Source of the DNA: Nymphaea colorata
Lineage: Eukaryota; Streptophyta; Magnoliopsida; Nymphaeales; Nymphaeaceae
Assembly: GCF_008831285.2 (NCBI RefSeq)
Contig: NC_045149.1
Location: 15,836,578 to 15,900,577 of the forward strand
DNA length: 64,000 nt
Direction: 5' to 3'
In this document: in pieces, positions 46,758-58,740 of the stretch
Numbering within the stretch: the first letter of the stretch is position 1
Layout: every line of letters starts with the position of its first letter
The notes under the pieces: model-generated
Database searches by the model: none
The model's input: the letters and a program-made list of their open reading frames with translations, nothing else
What the model was told of the DNA's origin: nothing
Program-made: the position numbers and the translations under genes

Positions 46758-47155
46758 GTATGTGATGTTTCCCTCAGAGACTCGTCTTTATGTCGTGGTG
46801 TTCTCTGGTTCTGTCTTCAGACTTCAACTTTTCCTATCAGTAGTCCTCAAGTAGCCCCCACTTGGCAACTGCAAAGTTTTTTCAATGGTTGGATGCTTTT
46901 CTTGGCATCTGCTTGCTTTTTGAGCACGGACGTGTCATCCGTTTCCCCAATGCTGAATCCCAAGTGTGGCTTCTTTCACCTTTCAGGACAGGAGGAACCT
47001 GTCCCGTGAACAAGCTATAAGTGCTCCACTTGTAAAATGTGTGTGGTGTTAATCTTGCATTCTACATGGTTCTAGGAGGCGTTTTATATTTCCTGCTTCC
47101 CCAGTCGCTTTATCGGTCTGACATTTACGAGAGCCTTTTTCCTTTCCCTGTGCAG
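46758..47155 (+). other. Predicted 5' UTR intron of the NCRK-like gene
   Basis: Donor TTGCAG/GTATGT at 46,757/46,758 and acceptor TTTCCCTGTGCAG ending at 47,155 are both near consensus. The acceptor lies ten bases ahead of the ATG chosen at 47,166. If correct, the 5' UTR begins upstream of 46,757. No transcript evidence. Confidence 0.45.
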
Positions 47156-47165
47156 CTGTGTTGAT

Positions 47166-50100
47166 ATGATGTTGCCGTTGAAGCATGTCTCTTTTTCTAT
47201 CTTTCTCGGGCTCTGCTTCCAGGTCACTCTAGGTTCCTTCATCTCATCAGCAAACAGTACTGGTTGGTTTTTCTTTTTCCCGTTTCCCATTGTAGGCATG
47301 TATGCCCTCTCTTATTACTAGGATTATCTGTGTTGTAACAATCCTGCTCTCTCGAGCATATGCACAACGTGGTTGCTGGCCAATTTTGGGACAATTGTGA
47401 TTCTGACTATTTCTGGGAGTATCTGTATGGCCGAGTAGGACCATGCTTTTAATTATAACTAGGAAATCTGTTTCAGGTGAACTGTCAGCAAGCTCAAGCA
47501 ATGATAGCTCCACATGCTCATGTACTTCGGGAGGTTCTGGGACTGAGGGCTATCCGCTTGCTGCTAATTGTTCCGCTTTCTGCAATTGCAAACCAGGTAG
47601 GCTTCTGCCATCTATTCCAATGCGTGTCAAATTGTTTTTGGGGATATCTTACCCCTTTTTTAACAGCCGTATAGCTGGCATTCTAGTAAAGTTGGCAATA
47701 TCCGATCCTAAAAGTATCGTACTTAAATTTTTTGATCACCTATTCTGCTTTAATTTTACCGTTGGACTGTCTTCAATGTCACAAGTAATTGGTGAGACCG
47801 CGTAAGTGATGGTGATTGTACATGTGGTTAAAATATTTGGTGATACTGTATAACTGAGGGTGAGTTCACACAGGTTTGAGCATCCCATGCAAACATGAAT
47901 ATGAATTGGAATTGGTTGTTGACTTTAGGTCCAAAAATTTTGTGAAGTACAACGAAAAAGTTCAAGTACAAAGCGAAGGTGATAGGATGTTTTACTTTTA
48001 TGCACGTCCTTTATAAAGCTTGAGCTGTCATGTAAATGGTCATCTTGCCATGTTATTTTGGAGGCCAAATGCTTCTGATGCCATACATTTTATGATTTCT
48101 GAGACCTTTTTGCGAATAATTACTTGGTATTGTTTTGCTCCCTGTAGTTCTATTTAAACCTTAAGGAGACGTTATAATCTCAAATATATTTGTAAAAGGG
48201 GTTACTGCCATGTCACGAGCTAACGAGTTTACTTTCTAGTTTGATTGTTTTACATTGTTCCTGCGACAACCTTAGGGCACACTTGTATCGATCAAGCTTA
48301 GAGATCACATGGTGACGGCTGCGACCAACGATCACAAGCTTTAATTATTTCAGCTTTCAGAAACTGCACTTAAAAGTCACAAGTTAATGCTTCTTTTCTT
48401 CCTCCTGTTTGTGTAACTTATATCCTTTTCCATATATGATGGGGAATCAAAAGAAACTGCGGGAGCTTTGGAATCACGGGAAAACATAGGAGCTTTTATT
48501 GTGGGACATCATCTCTCATAAATGTGTCTTATGCCATTTCTCATGGTGCTGATTATATTTGAACATAAAGGGGAGGTTTATTCCTTGTGTCAGGTCCTGT
48601 GAGCTCCACGAATATGGTTGTTCTGTTCAGTTGGATTGCATTTTGTTCTCGTCATATGTTGTTTTTTGTACTTTCAAGTGAGATTTTCAGGACTGACTGC
48701 ATAGTCTTCTTATGATAGGAGAAGTGGCAAACGCGAATGGTGTAAAAAGCTGGACATGCAGTTGTGCTTCTGATGGTGTTGCTAGACCATTATATATTAA
48801 CAATGCTGGGTGTTTTTCTTCATGCAACTGTACATTCAGTAAGGTTCCTGATCTTGAAGGTCTGATTTTTGTCACCAATTGGATATCTAAATGAACCTTC
48901 CTCTTTCTTAAGCATGTGTTTCTTAAACTATGCGGAAGTCTTGCACAACACAACCTGTCCATGTTTCCTTTACTTTCCGTCACTGTCCAGTCATTTTCAA
49001 CCCTTGATTGCATGTCCTGTACCTAATACATTCAGATCACTTTTTTATGAAATATCTATTCATTTTTGCAAGGAAAATTTCCGTCAATAAGGGCATGGAA
49101 AACTTATGGAGTTAAAGAAAACTGAAAGATTGTTGCTTCTAACATGTCATTAAGAAATTCTGAATTAGTAAAAAAAAGGTCATCTTACAAAATTTTATGA
49201 CTTAATAGTTACTGAGTATGTCGTGCTAAGTGTTGATAGTCTTAATTTCTCAAAGATGTTTGAGATTCTAGTTATTCTGTTTCCATTTGTTTCTTGGTTT
49301 GTTCCATGCTGATTGTTTATTAATTTTTAATTATCAGTCACCAGCCACAAAGGCATTCATGACCCTGTAGCTTCTATAAGAACTTCGAAATGGCATGTTA
49401 TAGCCCAATGAGCATTTCCTTTGCACCAATCATCTGATGTTGTGGTCAAATGATACATAATTAAGATTATTGACAGAATATTATTGACAGAATGTTTCCC
49501 TTAATGGAATCATTTTTTTGACAGTGAAGAATTGGTATATCATGTAAGATGAAAACCTTAAGCTTGAATTCTTTTATACAATCCACCAGCAATAGTCGGA
49601 AGCTTTGATTTTTCTAATCGGGGAGTGGAAATTTTGAAGAGTAGGTTATTGTGTTGTCTGGTTTTATGGTTGAGAACGTGTATGGGGTATAATATCTTAA
49701 GTAAGCAATCTCTTTATGCTGGTTAAAAAATCATCTTTTGGTTTGTCTTTCCTTTTGGTTTGTCTTTCCTTTATCTGCAAATGGGTTCTGAATTCCGGAT
49801 TATTAGTTGCTCTGCAGGGCTGTGTAACGCAAGCACTAGATACATGATCACTTTATCTTAGTGAAACTTGTGTTAGATATGGATATCATGCAGTTGATTT
49901 CAATCATCAAATTTCTTTGTCTTTTTAATTTTTCATTTTGGGATTAGCTGGCATTTCATTGCCATAATATGTTATGTAGATGCTTCATATTCATAGTTTT
50001 TATGACCTTAATCTTATTTGAGATGAACAACTGCGTAAGATATTTGGAGTGTTTATTCTTGTGTGCCTCTACACCGATAATAGGCACCACACGTATGCAT

Positions 50101-53100
50101 GACACTAGATGTATAACACTAGACACTATTATTTTCCCAAATTGGCATGTAACATGCTATTGTATGCTGCATTGTGTAAGAACATGCAACTGTTTAGGAT
50201 CTTAAGGGGAAAATAAGCTACGGGTAATATATTGTTTGCTTGTAAATATGGTTGCATAGCTACACTAAAAAAATTGCCTTTGCTGATTGCCTTCCCTTCC
50301 TATCTTTTATCAGTTTCCATTGCAGCTTCTTATCTACCTTTTTTTGCTTGACATGTTCATACTTCTTACTGTTGCATAGATCTTGATTTTGAGCTTGCTT
50401 AATCTTTTAGTTTCTCTAATAAATTACTATTGATCCTGTTTTTTTGTTGTCAGGAGCTGCAGAACCTGGCAAGTCAGAATCATCGTCAAAGCAAATTTCC
50501 AGCAAAGCAGTTGTATATACTCTCTTAGCATGCATCCTACTTACAACCATAGTATTGCTTGCGTCTATCATTTGCTGTTTATCTAGAAAGGAAATATTTC
50601 CTGTACAGTCATCGATATTTTCAGTGGGAAGTGAAGCAAGTGTTAACAGTTCTAGCAACCTAATAAGCCACAGACCAACTTCACTAAAAGAATCCCGGGC
50701 AACAAAGCAGTCCTATTTCAACTTAACAAAAGGTAACTGAAAAAACAAACATCAAGATGTAGACAATCTTAAATTTTATTTTATATTAGTATTTGTTTGT
50801 TAGTTATGCATATTATTTTATGGTGTACTCTTGCATTTGTGATGGTTTAACCTCCTTTTTCAGATTTATTACAGTCTTGAGCAGCAATATTTTTCTTTTA
50901 ATTAGATTTATTGTGGGAAGAGGTGTGTTCTTTCTTTGGAACATTGTTACAGAAGATGTGTTTTATTCCAAAAAAAAATGCAAAAAAACGTTAAAAACAT
51001 ATAGCTGAAAAAGTGGAAAAAATGTATTTTCATGCAAAAATGAAAAAAGCAAAAAACACGTTTTTTTCACTTTGTTTCATTTATTCCGTTTCTTTTTTGC
51101 TTTTTTTGCATTTTTTATATTTTTAATTACCAGATTTTTATTTTCATATTTTTCACATGCTATTTTTAGTATTTTTCCTTTTTTACTTTTTTAAAACTTG
51201 CCGAGATTTTCTTTGTCTGTTCCCGAGAAAAACAACTCTGCCGTTTTATAGAAAAATCTCACCTTTTAATACCTGAAAATGATAGTTGTGACAATGCTTT
51301 AGAACCATCATTTTATGTTTTTCTTTTCCACATTTTCTTGATAAATGGTATTAATCAAGTATTGATTCAGAAAAATTCTTTTCTTGAGATTGTTTCACCA
51401 TCTCATTGTGGCCCTACACTTTGGTTTATACTAATGTGCACTAATTACTTAATTGCCATGCCAATGAAAATGAGTCTATCATGTGCTTACTTTCCTGAAA
51501 TCAAGAAGGTCAATGCTGTCAATTGTCATGTTTGTTGAATGTTTTGATGTTTCACACAGCGTATGCTTGCAGACGTTCGTGCATGTATATGTATGCTTGA
51601 GTAGCTTGTCCTTAGTAGTGCTATTTCTCTCTTGTGGCCATAATATTTGTCGTGCTTTCAGGAACCTATAAATGGATACTTTTATCTTTAATGTGGAAGG
51701 ACTATCATGATGTGTGCAGTTCTTTTTTGTGCTGGCCAATAACTTTGCACATATTGATGGATCTTTAACAGTTTACCCTTCGGTCTACAGGATGGTTATG
51801 GATGAAACATTATATGCGCACGGTGAAAAAAGACCGGATTCCTGGGTCCATCATCCAATTCACTTATGCAGAGTTGGATCGTGCAACCAACAAGTTTTCA
51901 AACTCTAACCTTATCGGTATTGGTGAAAGTTGCAATGTCTACCATGGACAACTGAAGGATGGGAGAGATGTTGCTGTTAAGAGATTGGAAGTTCGAAAAG
52001 GTTCAGATGCTGATATTGAATTTCTTACTGAGGTTGGTCTACCAGAGGCATTTGCTTTTGCTTTGATGACTGGACTTTTCCTGCTTTTTAAATTAACATA
52101 AAAAGTATCGCTGAAATTTAAAGAAAGAGTTGTATGTTTATCAGTTTATGTTGCATTTACAAGGATGAGAATGATATCTGGGGCAGTCCGGCATCCTGTT
52201 CTGAAAACTAGGAATGGAAAAAAAAATTTCATTAATTTTATATTTGAAAGGATGAATAAACCCGCTGCTTTATCAAGGTATTAGAATGAGATGGCAAGTC
52301 CTGCCCTGTCCTGTGCAATGTCACCATGTGATTGCTTGGAGAAACAGGCCTTTGACATGCGTGGGCTGCATGGCTTCTTTCGAGTAGACAAACATCTCCA
52401 ATTTGCTAAAACAGGCCAGCAGCTAGTCATGATTCGTAAGAATTGGTTGGCTTACGTTGTAGCCTTTTGATTGACTGATCTAAAGAAACTAAATCAGGTT
52501 GTTGGATGATGGAAGTAGTTAACATTTATAGATTTTGTAGATCTAAAGATCGTGGTTTTAACTAATTTTTCCAAGAAGTCTGCCGACCTTGTACCACATC
52601 TACTATATCTTATTCTTCTAAAAGTTCTGAAGTGACTGATCTTTATTTTCTCAGGTTGAGATGATAGCAAGACTGAACCACTTCAATATTGTGCCTTTGC
52701 TTGGTTACTGTTCTGTTTCTCAAGGGAAATATTGTGAACGTCTTCAAATATTTGAGTACATGCCAAATGGTAATCTTCGGTGCCATTTAGATGCAAAACA
52801 GAAGGAACCACTAGATTGGGCCACACGTGTTGGTATTGCAATTGGGGCTGCAAAAGGATTGGAGTATCTCCATGAAGCTGCTGCTCCTAGGATCCTACAT
52901 AGAGACGTCAAATCCAGCAACATTCTTTTGGACAGCAATTGGAGGGCCAAGGTAATCAAATTCTTTTGGTGGCAGTTTTGATGCTTATGTTTATCTAAGT
53001 GGCACTGTGGTCAACTTCGTGGGAAGGACTTGAAGCGCCATGTGGATATTTCCAATTTGATTAGTACTTATGTGAGACAATCTGACTTTTTATACGCTAG

Positions 53101-56100
53101 TAACTGCTTTGCTAGGTATTTGTTATTTCTCATGGGTATTCTGGTAAATGCATGATAAAGATTCGAGAATAAGGAACAGGGTATCTATTATCTCATGGCA
53201 GATTAGAAAGGCACTCAAGGCTAGGGCTGTAACTTGTGAAACCTCAACTGGTCCAGTGTGTTGCCATGCTAAAATGGTCAACAAGTTCATGAACCAACCC
53301 AAAAGAAAGGTTGAAAAGGAAGATCCCTATGAAATTCATGCATTTCCTGACTGATGGTTTATTTAGGGTGCTTAGATCCAACTGACGGCATATGGTTCTA
53401 CTAGGATGTCTGACGTCATGCCTTCATACTGATTTACACAAAAATTGGGTATTCAATACGGTGAAAGGTGAATAATTATTTTATAATTAATAGTTTGGCT
53501 CATGTGACTCAAAGACGCTAGTAATTGCTTTTTGGTTTCACAAGGGGTCACATGCACATCGTCCTCTTGACAAGTACTTTATGTTATTTTGAAAACAAGA
53601 CAAACTCAGGATTTTCATCCAGCATGTTGCAACTAATTCCTAATCATAAAAAAAATTTCACCATCATGCAAAGGTTCACTTGGAAATATCAAATATGTAT
53701 ATAATATCATTTGAATCAGTGAATTTGATTGGCAGGCAAGACAAGAAAATGATTTTAACGTCCTTGTGGAGATATATGCTAGAATATGAGATTAGTATTC
53801 TAATGATGAATATTTCCATCTGTCTTCGGTTTCATCTTAAAAAGAAATGTAGAATCTATGGAACATGCCTTGGCATCTTCAATAAGAGGAAAGGCATTCT
53901 CCTTGAGTTTTCATACTACTTTGCTGCTGAATGACAGTGCAATGACCTATCATACAACTGGATTCCTAACGTTTTTCACTTTTTTGTCATGAGAGAAATA
54001 AAGGCATCTCTTCTGTGATGTCAAAAACCTGATGATTGGTATTTTCCAGGCTTCTTCTATTAGTGTTTTATCCTTGTGTATATGTGTCGATGGGTATGTG
54101 TGTGTTTGTCTGTCTCCTTGTATGCACATGCATGTGAAGTGAATGCCATTTTTCTCTCTTCAAATATATGGGTACATATGCCATTTTTGGTCTTAGGAAA
54201 TTTTTATTTGATATGGTCTTGACAGATAAGTGATCTTGGGATGGCTAAACGAATTGCTAATGATGATCAACCCAGCTGTCCTAGTTCTCCAGCTCGGATG
54301 CTTGGGACTTTTGGATATTTTGCTCCAGAGTATGCAATCACTGGTAGAGCATCACTAAAATCAGATGTTTTCAGTTTTGGTGTTGTTCTCCTTGAGTTAA
54401 TAAGTGGTCGCCCACCAATTATTCTGTCAGCCAAGAAGGGTCAAGAGAGCCTTGTGATGTGGGTAAGCTACAAAATGGTCTTATCTTTTGACTAAGTTCC
54501 TGCTGCAACCTCATGCTTCGTTAGATACCTTATAATATTCTGATGGCTTCAAGAACTCCTATATTTCATGTAGATCTGTTCACTTTGATCATGATTTGGT
54601 CTGAGCGTTTCTACATAACAAACATTCCTTATTTTGGGAGCTCTGGACATTTGTGGGTCATTGAGCTTAAATCGCTTTTCGGTACCTCTACATTCTTCAG
54701 TGCCATTTATACCTGTGCAACTTCTTCATTAAAAGGGACCAGGGAGGCTACTCTTGTAAGCCTGGTCTGTTTAGGTTTTTGTTTTTTGTTTGACTTTATC
54801 ACCGATTCTAAGTTCTCTCTGGGCATTCAAAAGAAAAGTGGAAATGAAGAATTAATGATATTTGGTGGCTGTTGTCCAAACAACTTGTAGCCTTGGTTGT
54901 TTGGAAGCAGCAGAGTTGGTTGATAAGAGCGGTGATAGGAGTGAAGATGTGCCAATTTTAACAAAATACTGGAGAAGATGCTGTTGACATGCATTCCCAT
55001 ATTCCAGCTCAACTCCAGTATGATTCTTTGGCACTTCAGCTGATACTGCTAGGACTCCTACATAAAATGATGCGACTGATACTATGGACACTTATTCTAA
55101 TATTGTATTGCTTTGGCTTTTAACAAGTTTGAAGAGATCCCGGTGCTGGCCAGGAGGTCCAGCCTTGGTTCTCCCATTTTCTATGGCATGATTGCCTGAA
55201 TTGTGAGTTTTCTTAGTGTTTATTCAAACAGTTTCCAATGATTAAGTTGCAAAATTTCTTGGCCTTGTGATACAGGCCTTATCTTTACTGAAGGACAGCA
55301 AACACGTGGTAAAGGCGCTAACTGACCCTCTGCTTGAAGGAAAATTTCCAGAAGTGGAAGTACTTGTGATGTCTCAGTTGGCACGAGAATGCCTCAACTT
55401 TGATCCAGATCTAAGACCTACAATGGCTGAAGTTGTCCAGATCCTCTCTACCATTACTCCTGATAAGAGAACGAGAAAATTTTCACTACAGTTCATGCAG
55501 GTAACTTTCACTATTGTTCATTAGGAAGCATTCTTCTTGTCCAAGATTTAGCCACTTAAGCATCTTTAGTCATTTTCCTACAGATTATGCATCTTTTTAC
55601 CTTTTCTCTACCAATAAAGCCTCCTTGGTTTATTTTTTCTACAAATTAAGGCTCCCATTCCATTTTCCTAAAAACTAGGCTTGCTTGGTCTGTTTTCTCA
55701 ACAGACTAAGCCTCCTTATCCTCCTTATCCTTTTTATACAAACTAATCGTCCTTGATCCTTCTGCAAATTGCATAGATTTCCAAAATACTTCATTTTATT
55801 TGCATTCTTTAAACGCATGTACTACATACTTTAAATGCTTCTTCTAGAACATAAGCCGCAGGACAGGGCGCTATCTACTAAAACTAGAAACATTTTCTTA
55901 TACGATTTTACTTAATCGGCAGTTTGATGATGGTCTATTTGCTGATGCTTGGTTTACCGAATGTGCCTGTTCTATTCTGATCAAGATGCTGATTTGTTAC
56001 GAAAATGCAAAATTTAGCATCTTGTTCAGCCTCTCTAGCTTTTGTCAACAGTCTTAGTTCCGCATTTCTATTGCGGACAATCTTTTGAGAAATGCCCATT

Positions 56101-56551
56101 GTGGAGCATCTTTTCTGGCTAAATGAGTTTGGTCATTTTGTAGCAGTTTCCATCTTGATGATCATGCTTTTTGATTGTGCTGTTTACATTGTAGGGTTCT
56201 TGGACTGATAAGGAACTTCGTGGATATGGTTCTGATTCCGGAAGAACAGAGAAACAGGAACCACAAGTCATTCATGACACCTCCGTCTCCGGAGTTAATG
56301 CAGAGGTTCATGGGGCTTCACACCAATGGACAGGGTTGCGCTGTCCACCGCTGGAGCTTGACATGCGTCAATTTACAACGAAACAGGGGAGCAGGTCTGA
56401 GGTCCCATCTATGGGGCACGTTGGCCAATTGGCACTCCTAACCTCCAAATCCCGGAGTTGGCGGTCCATTGATGAGGAAGAAGCTTCATCAGTGGACCTG
56501 ATGGAGCCTCGGCTCGAGAAGTTTTGGGAAAGCAATTTGCATTGTTTGTGA
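47166..56551 (+). CDS. NCRK: NCRK-like receptor Ser/Thr kinase (9 coding exons)
   Basis: Exons: 47166-about 47262, 47477-47596, 48719-48838, 50454-50732, 51791-52032, 52655-52951, 54226-54462, 55276-55500, 56195-56551; about 657 residues. A signal peptide (1-28) is followed by two 40-residue cysteine modules (exons 2 and 3), one membrane span (about 130-153) and a kinase domain (about 235-510). Kinase landmarks: GIGESCNV loop, VAVKR lysine, HRDVKSSN catalytic loop, DLG in place of DFG, and FAPEY. The tail ends with [16 protein letters not shown] is a cysteine-rich receptor-like kinase reported to bind ROP GTPases; the role here is by homology. The first exon is the least certain: donor GTACTG after 47,256 would also keep phase. 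Exon 3 could instead end at 48,859 before GTCTG, but GTAAGG is the better donor. Confidence 0.85.
50968..51116. repeat. A-rich/T-rich foldback in the receptor kinase intron
   Basis: A left part made of AAAAATGCAAAAAAACG-like words (from 50,968) is followed, after a centre near AAAAAACACGTTTTTTT, by the complementary GCTTTTTTTGCATTTTTT (51,099-51,116). The strand switches from A-rich to T-rich at about 51,060. This could form a hairpin and may be an old MITE. Confidence 0.55.
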
Positions 56552-57490
56552 TGAGAAAGCATCTGCATCAGGGATCCTACGAAATTGGCTTTGAGGAATG
56601 TACAGTGTAAAGGCACGAAGGAATGAATCTCCACGCAGAGTCGAGCTTAGTTTATGCGGGTTTAAAGGTGTTGTAGATAATTCTTGGTCGTTGGTTTTGT
56701 CTTTCTGTTCTTTTCTTTTTTCCTTTTTACAAACTTCATCCTTCGGCCATTGCTTTTTTTGTAGGATTCATAGACGAATCCCCTTCTTATCATTTCTGTC
56801 ATCAACCCAATCATCGGAGGCCATTTTGAAAGTTTGCAATCCTTTGGTTAAATGGGTAAAGAGTTGCATTGATTCTAGACGCTGCGTCTTGTACGGATTG
56901 ATTTTTTGGCTCATGTCTGCTAACAATTATTGGGGTTGCCATGCCGATTCTTATGAAGAGCCCTGATCTATCAGCCAAAGGTTATCTATGCGATCACCAC
57001 GCACATATTGAAGGGGAGCTACTTGTATAGGAGTTTTTTCTGAGCCGAGCTGGCACTGTTCAAATTATACACGGTTCATAAGACATCATGAATTAGCCGA
57101 GTTTAAAAGCTCCAAAATTAAGGGCCAAACATGGTCTTTCTGAAACTTAATTCTTGAAATGCTTTTGTACAATTCTGATGCTACAACTCTGTTGCAGTGT
57201 TGATATACGTAGGATAACGTATTTGCAAGTGATGGTGGTCGGGGTTTTATCATGTTCATCGCAGTTTGATCTTTTCAGTGACGGCGTTCTTACAAGGCAT
57301 GCCGCTCAATGCTGACTGGGGTTCTCCTTCAATAACCCGGCCTATTAGGTGGTTTATTCCTTGAAGAATCCCTCGTTGTAACGAATATTGTAAGCATAGA
57401 GAACGTGTAGATGTAGGCATTATAACCATCTGCAGTTCAATAAAGTTAACCTCAGCCATAAGCGGCTAGCCGACCTCCGGTAAACATGTA
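56552..57490. other. 3' flank of the NCRK-like gene
   Basis: Probable 3' UTR and downstream sequence. It is matched in decayed form by 63,555-64,000, which shows the duplication covers non-coding flank as well as the last exon. No further gene is seen. Confidence 0.6.
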
Positions 57491-57494
57491 GGCA

Positions 57495-57780
57495 TGTTTG
57501 GATGACACCTTCAAACTAATTTTTTGGAATTAAAAAATGATTTTCCTTTCAAAACACCATTTAAGGTGCATTTAGATGACAGCGAGAACTCATTTTTAGC
57601 AAAAGTTAGTTTTTGAACGGGAGTGAATAAACCATCTAACACTCGCAGGTTATTCACCAAAATAAAATGTTTTGGTCTTATTATCCAAGCACACAGACCA
57701 TTTTTTCAAAAGGGATTAAAAAATCAATTTTTAAAAAACTTATTTTGTAAAAACCTTTTTTTTAAGTGGGAAACGCAGTG
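57495..57780. mobile_element. MITE remnants, Tourist-like ends
   Basis: Two left-end-like words lie close together: GGCATGTTTGGATGACACC (about 57,492) and GTGCATTTAGATGACAGCGA (about 57,569). Both resemble the left end of the element at 33,827. Clear right ends and TTA flanks are missing, so these are scraps, perhaps one inserted in another. Confidence 0.4.
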
Positions 57781-57931
57781 AACTACATGTAAACTAAATG
57801 TATGATGTGCATACATTAACGAGGCACTACCCGCGGATCCGCACACTGTTTGTTTCATATTTGCTCAATTAAGCACAGGAAGTTTGAACGAAGGTTTGTA
57901 GTAAGAGTATCCAACTCTTACTGAGATTTGT

Positions 57932-58090
57932 AGAGTCAAGCAGGAGGCTGGTGCAGTCATTGTTGCTGACCATGTGCTTATGGTAGACAAAGCGAATATG
58001 AAATCCTTTCTATGCATTCGAAATGTCCTAGAGAGCTTTGAAAGACTGGCTGGCATGAAGGTGAACAAGGACAAATCTACAATTTTTAAT
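57932..58090 (+). mobile_element. LINE reverse transcriptase fragment
   Basis: The plus-strand frame reads GAVIVADHVLMVDKAN, then FLCIRNVLESFERLAGMKVN and KDKSTIF. This matches the LINE reverse transcriptase layout: catalytic F/Y-A-D-D box, spacer, then a xxxFxxxSGLKVNxxKS motif. Here the second Asp of the box is replaced by His (VADH), so the site is dead. The fragment is about 53 codons with no other LINE sequence nearby. Confidence 0.65.
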
Positions 58091-58562
58091 AGCTGGTTGA
58101 GGATTTGAGGGTAGCCTTTAGAGGACGTTTGGATTGGCTAGCACTCTGTTCCAAGAACGTACAGAAAAGTGTGACACCACCCAACACCCGTCAGAAAGTT
58201 ATGGAGGAGGATACCTACTTCTTCTCCTGTCCTTCAAGAATGCATGCCTGCATTAACCTGGTCATTTGTGTAGCACTAATATGTACACATTTGTTTATGT
58301 TTAATAAAAGTCGGGGGCCTAACCCCAGCAAGATGTCACTGCGACTAACCTATTCCTATCCTACTGAGCGTATTTGATGTCCTTCTCAAGTCGTTAGCGG
58401 TTGGTCATTTCCCAGCCGGTCACGGGTTTAAATCCAAAGGCAGAAACAGAAATATTGGAAATGGGAACTTCATGAAGTCCAAATCTAGGACTTGCTCTAG
58501 CTAAGTGTTCCCCGTACTCTTCTGCATACCCACAGCCCGTGATGTGTCCGTTTTTTAGTGTC

Positions 58563-58568
58563 TGGGCC
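58563..58568 (+). promoter_or_regulatory. TGGGCC (site II-like) element upstream of the PPR gene
   Basis: TGGGCC at about 175 bp ahead of the start codon. Site II elements (TGGGCY) are frequent in promoters of plant genes for organelle proteins, including many PPR genes. A single hexamer can occur by chance. Confidence 0.3.
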
Positions 58569-58740
58569 GATCCATGCAATATCGGTTCTAGTTCTTCCCA
58601 AACGCGCAAAGCAGGCTCCTGCTTTGGTCTTCCTGAAACCAGCAAGCGGCGGAGGGAGGACGCGGAAAGCAAGGATGAAAGCAGAGACGCGCCCCCCTCC
58701 TTTCGCGTCCTCCTAACCCCACTCATTCTTTCTTCCTATT

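Noticed and set aside
46752-47009. 85-codon frame as the first exon of the receptor kinase
   Set aside because: It lacks a signal peptide at its start, sits across a strong donor at 46,758 and cannot be joined in phase to exon 2 as well as the ATG at 47,166 can.
58424-58445. tRNA-like GGTTTAAATCC box
   Set aside because: Resembles a T-loop word, but no matching acceptor, D-arm or anticodon stem could be placed around it.
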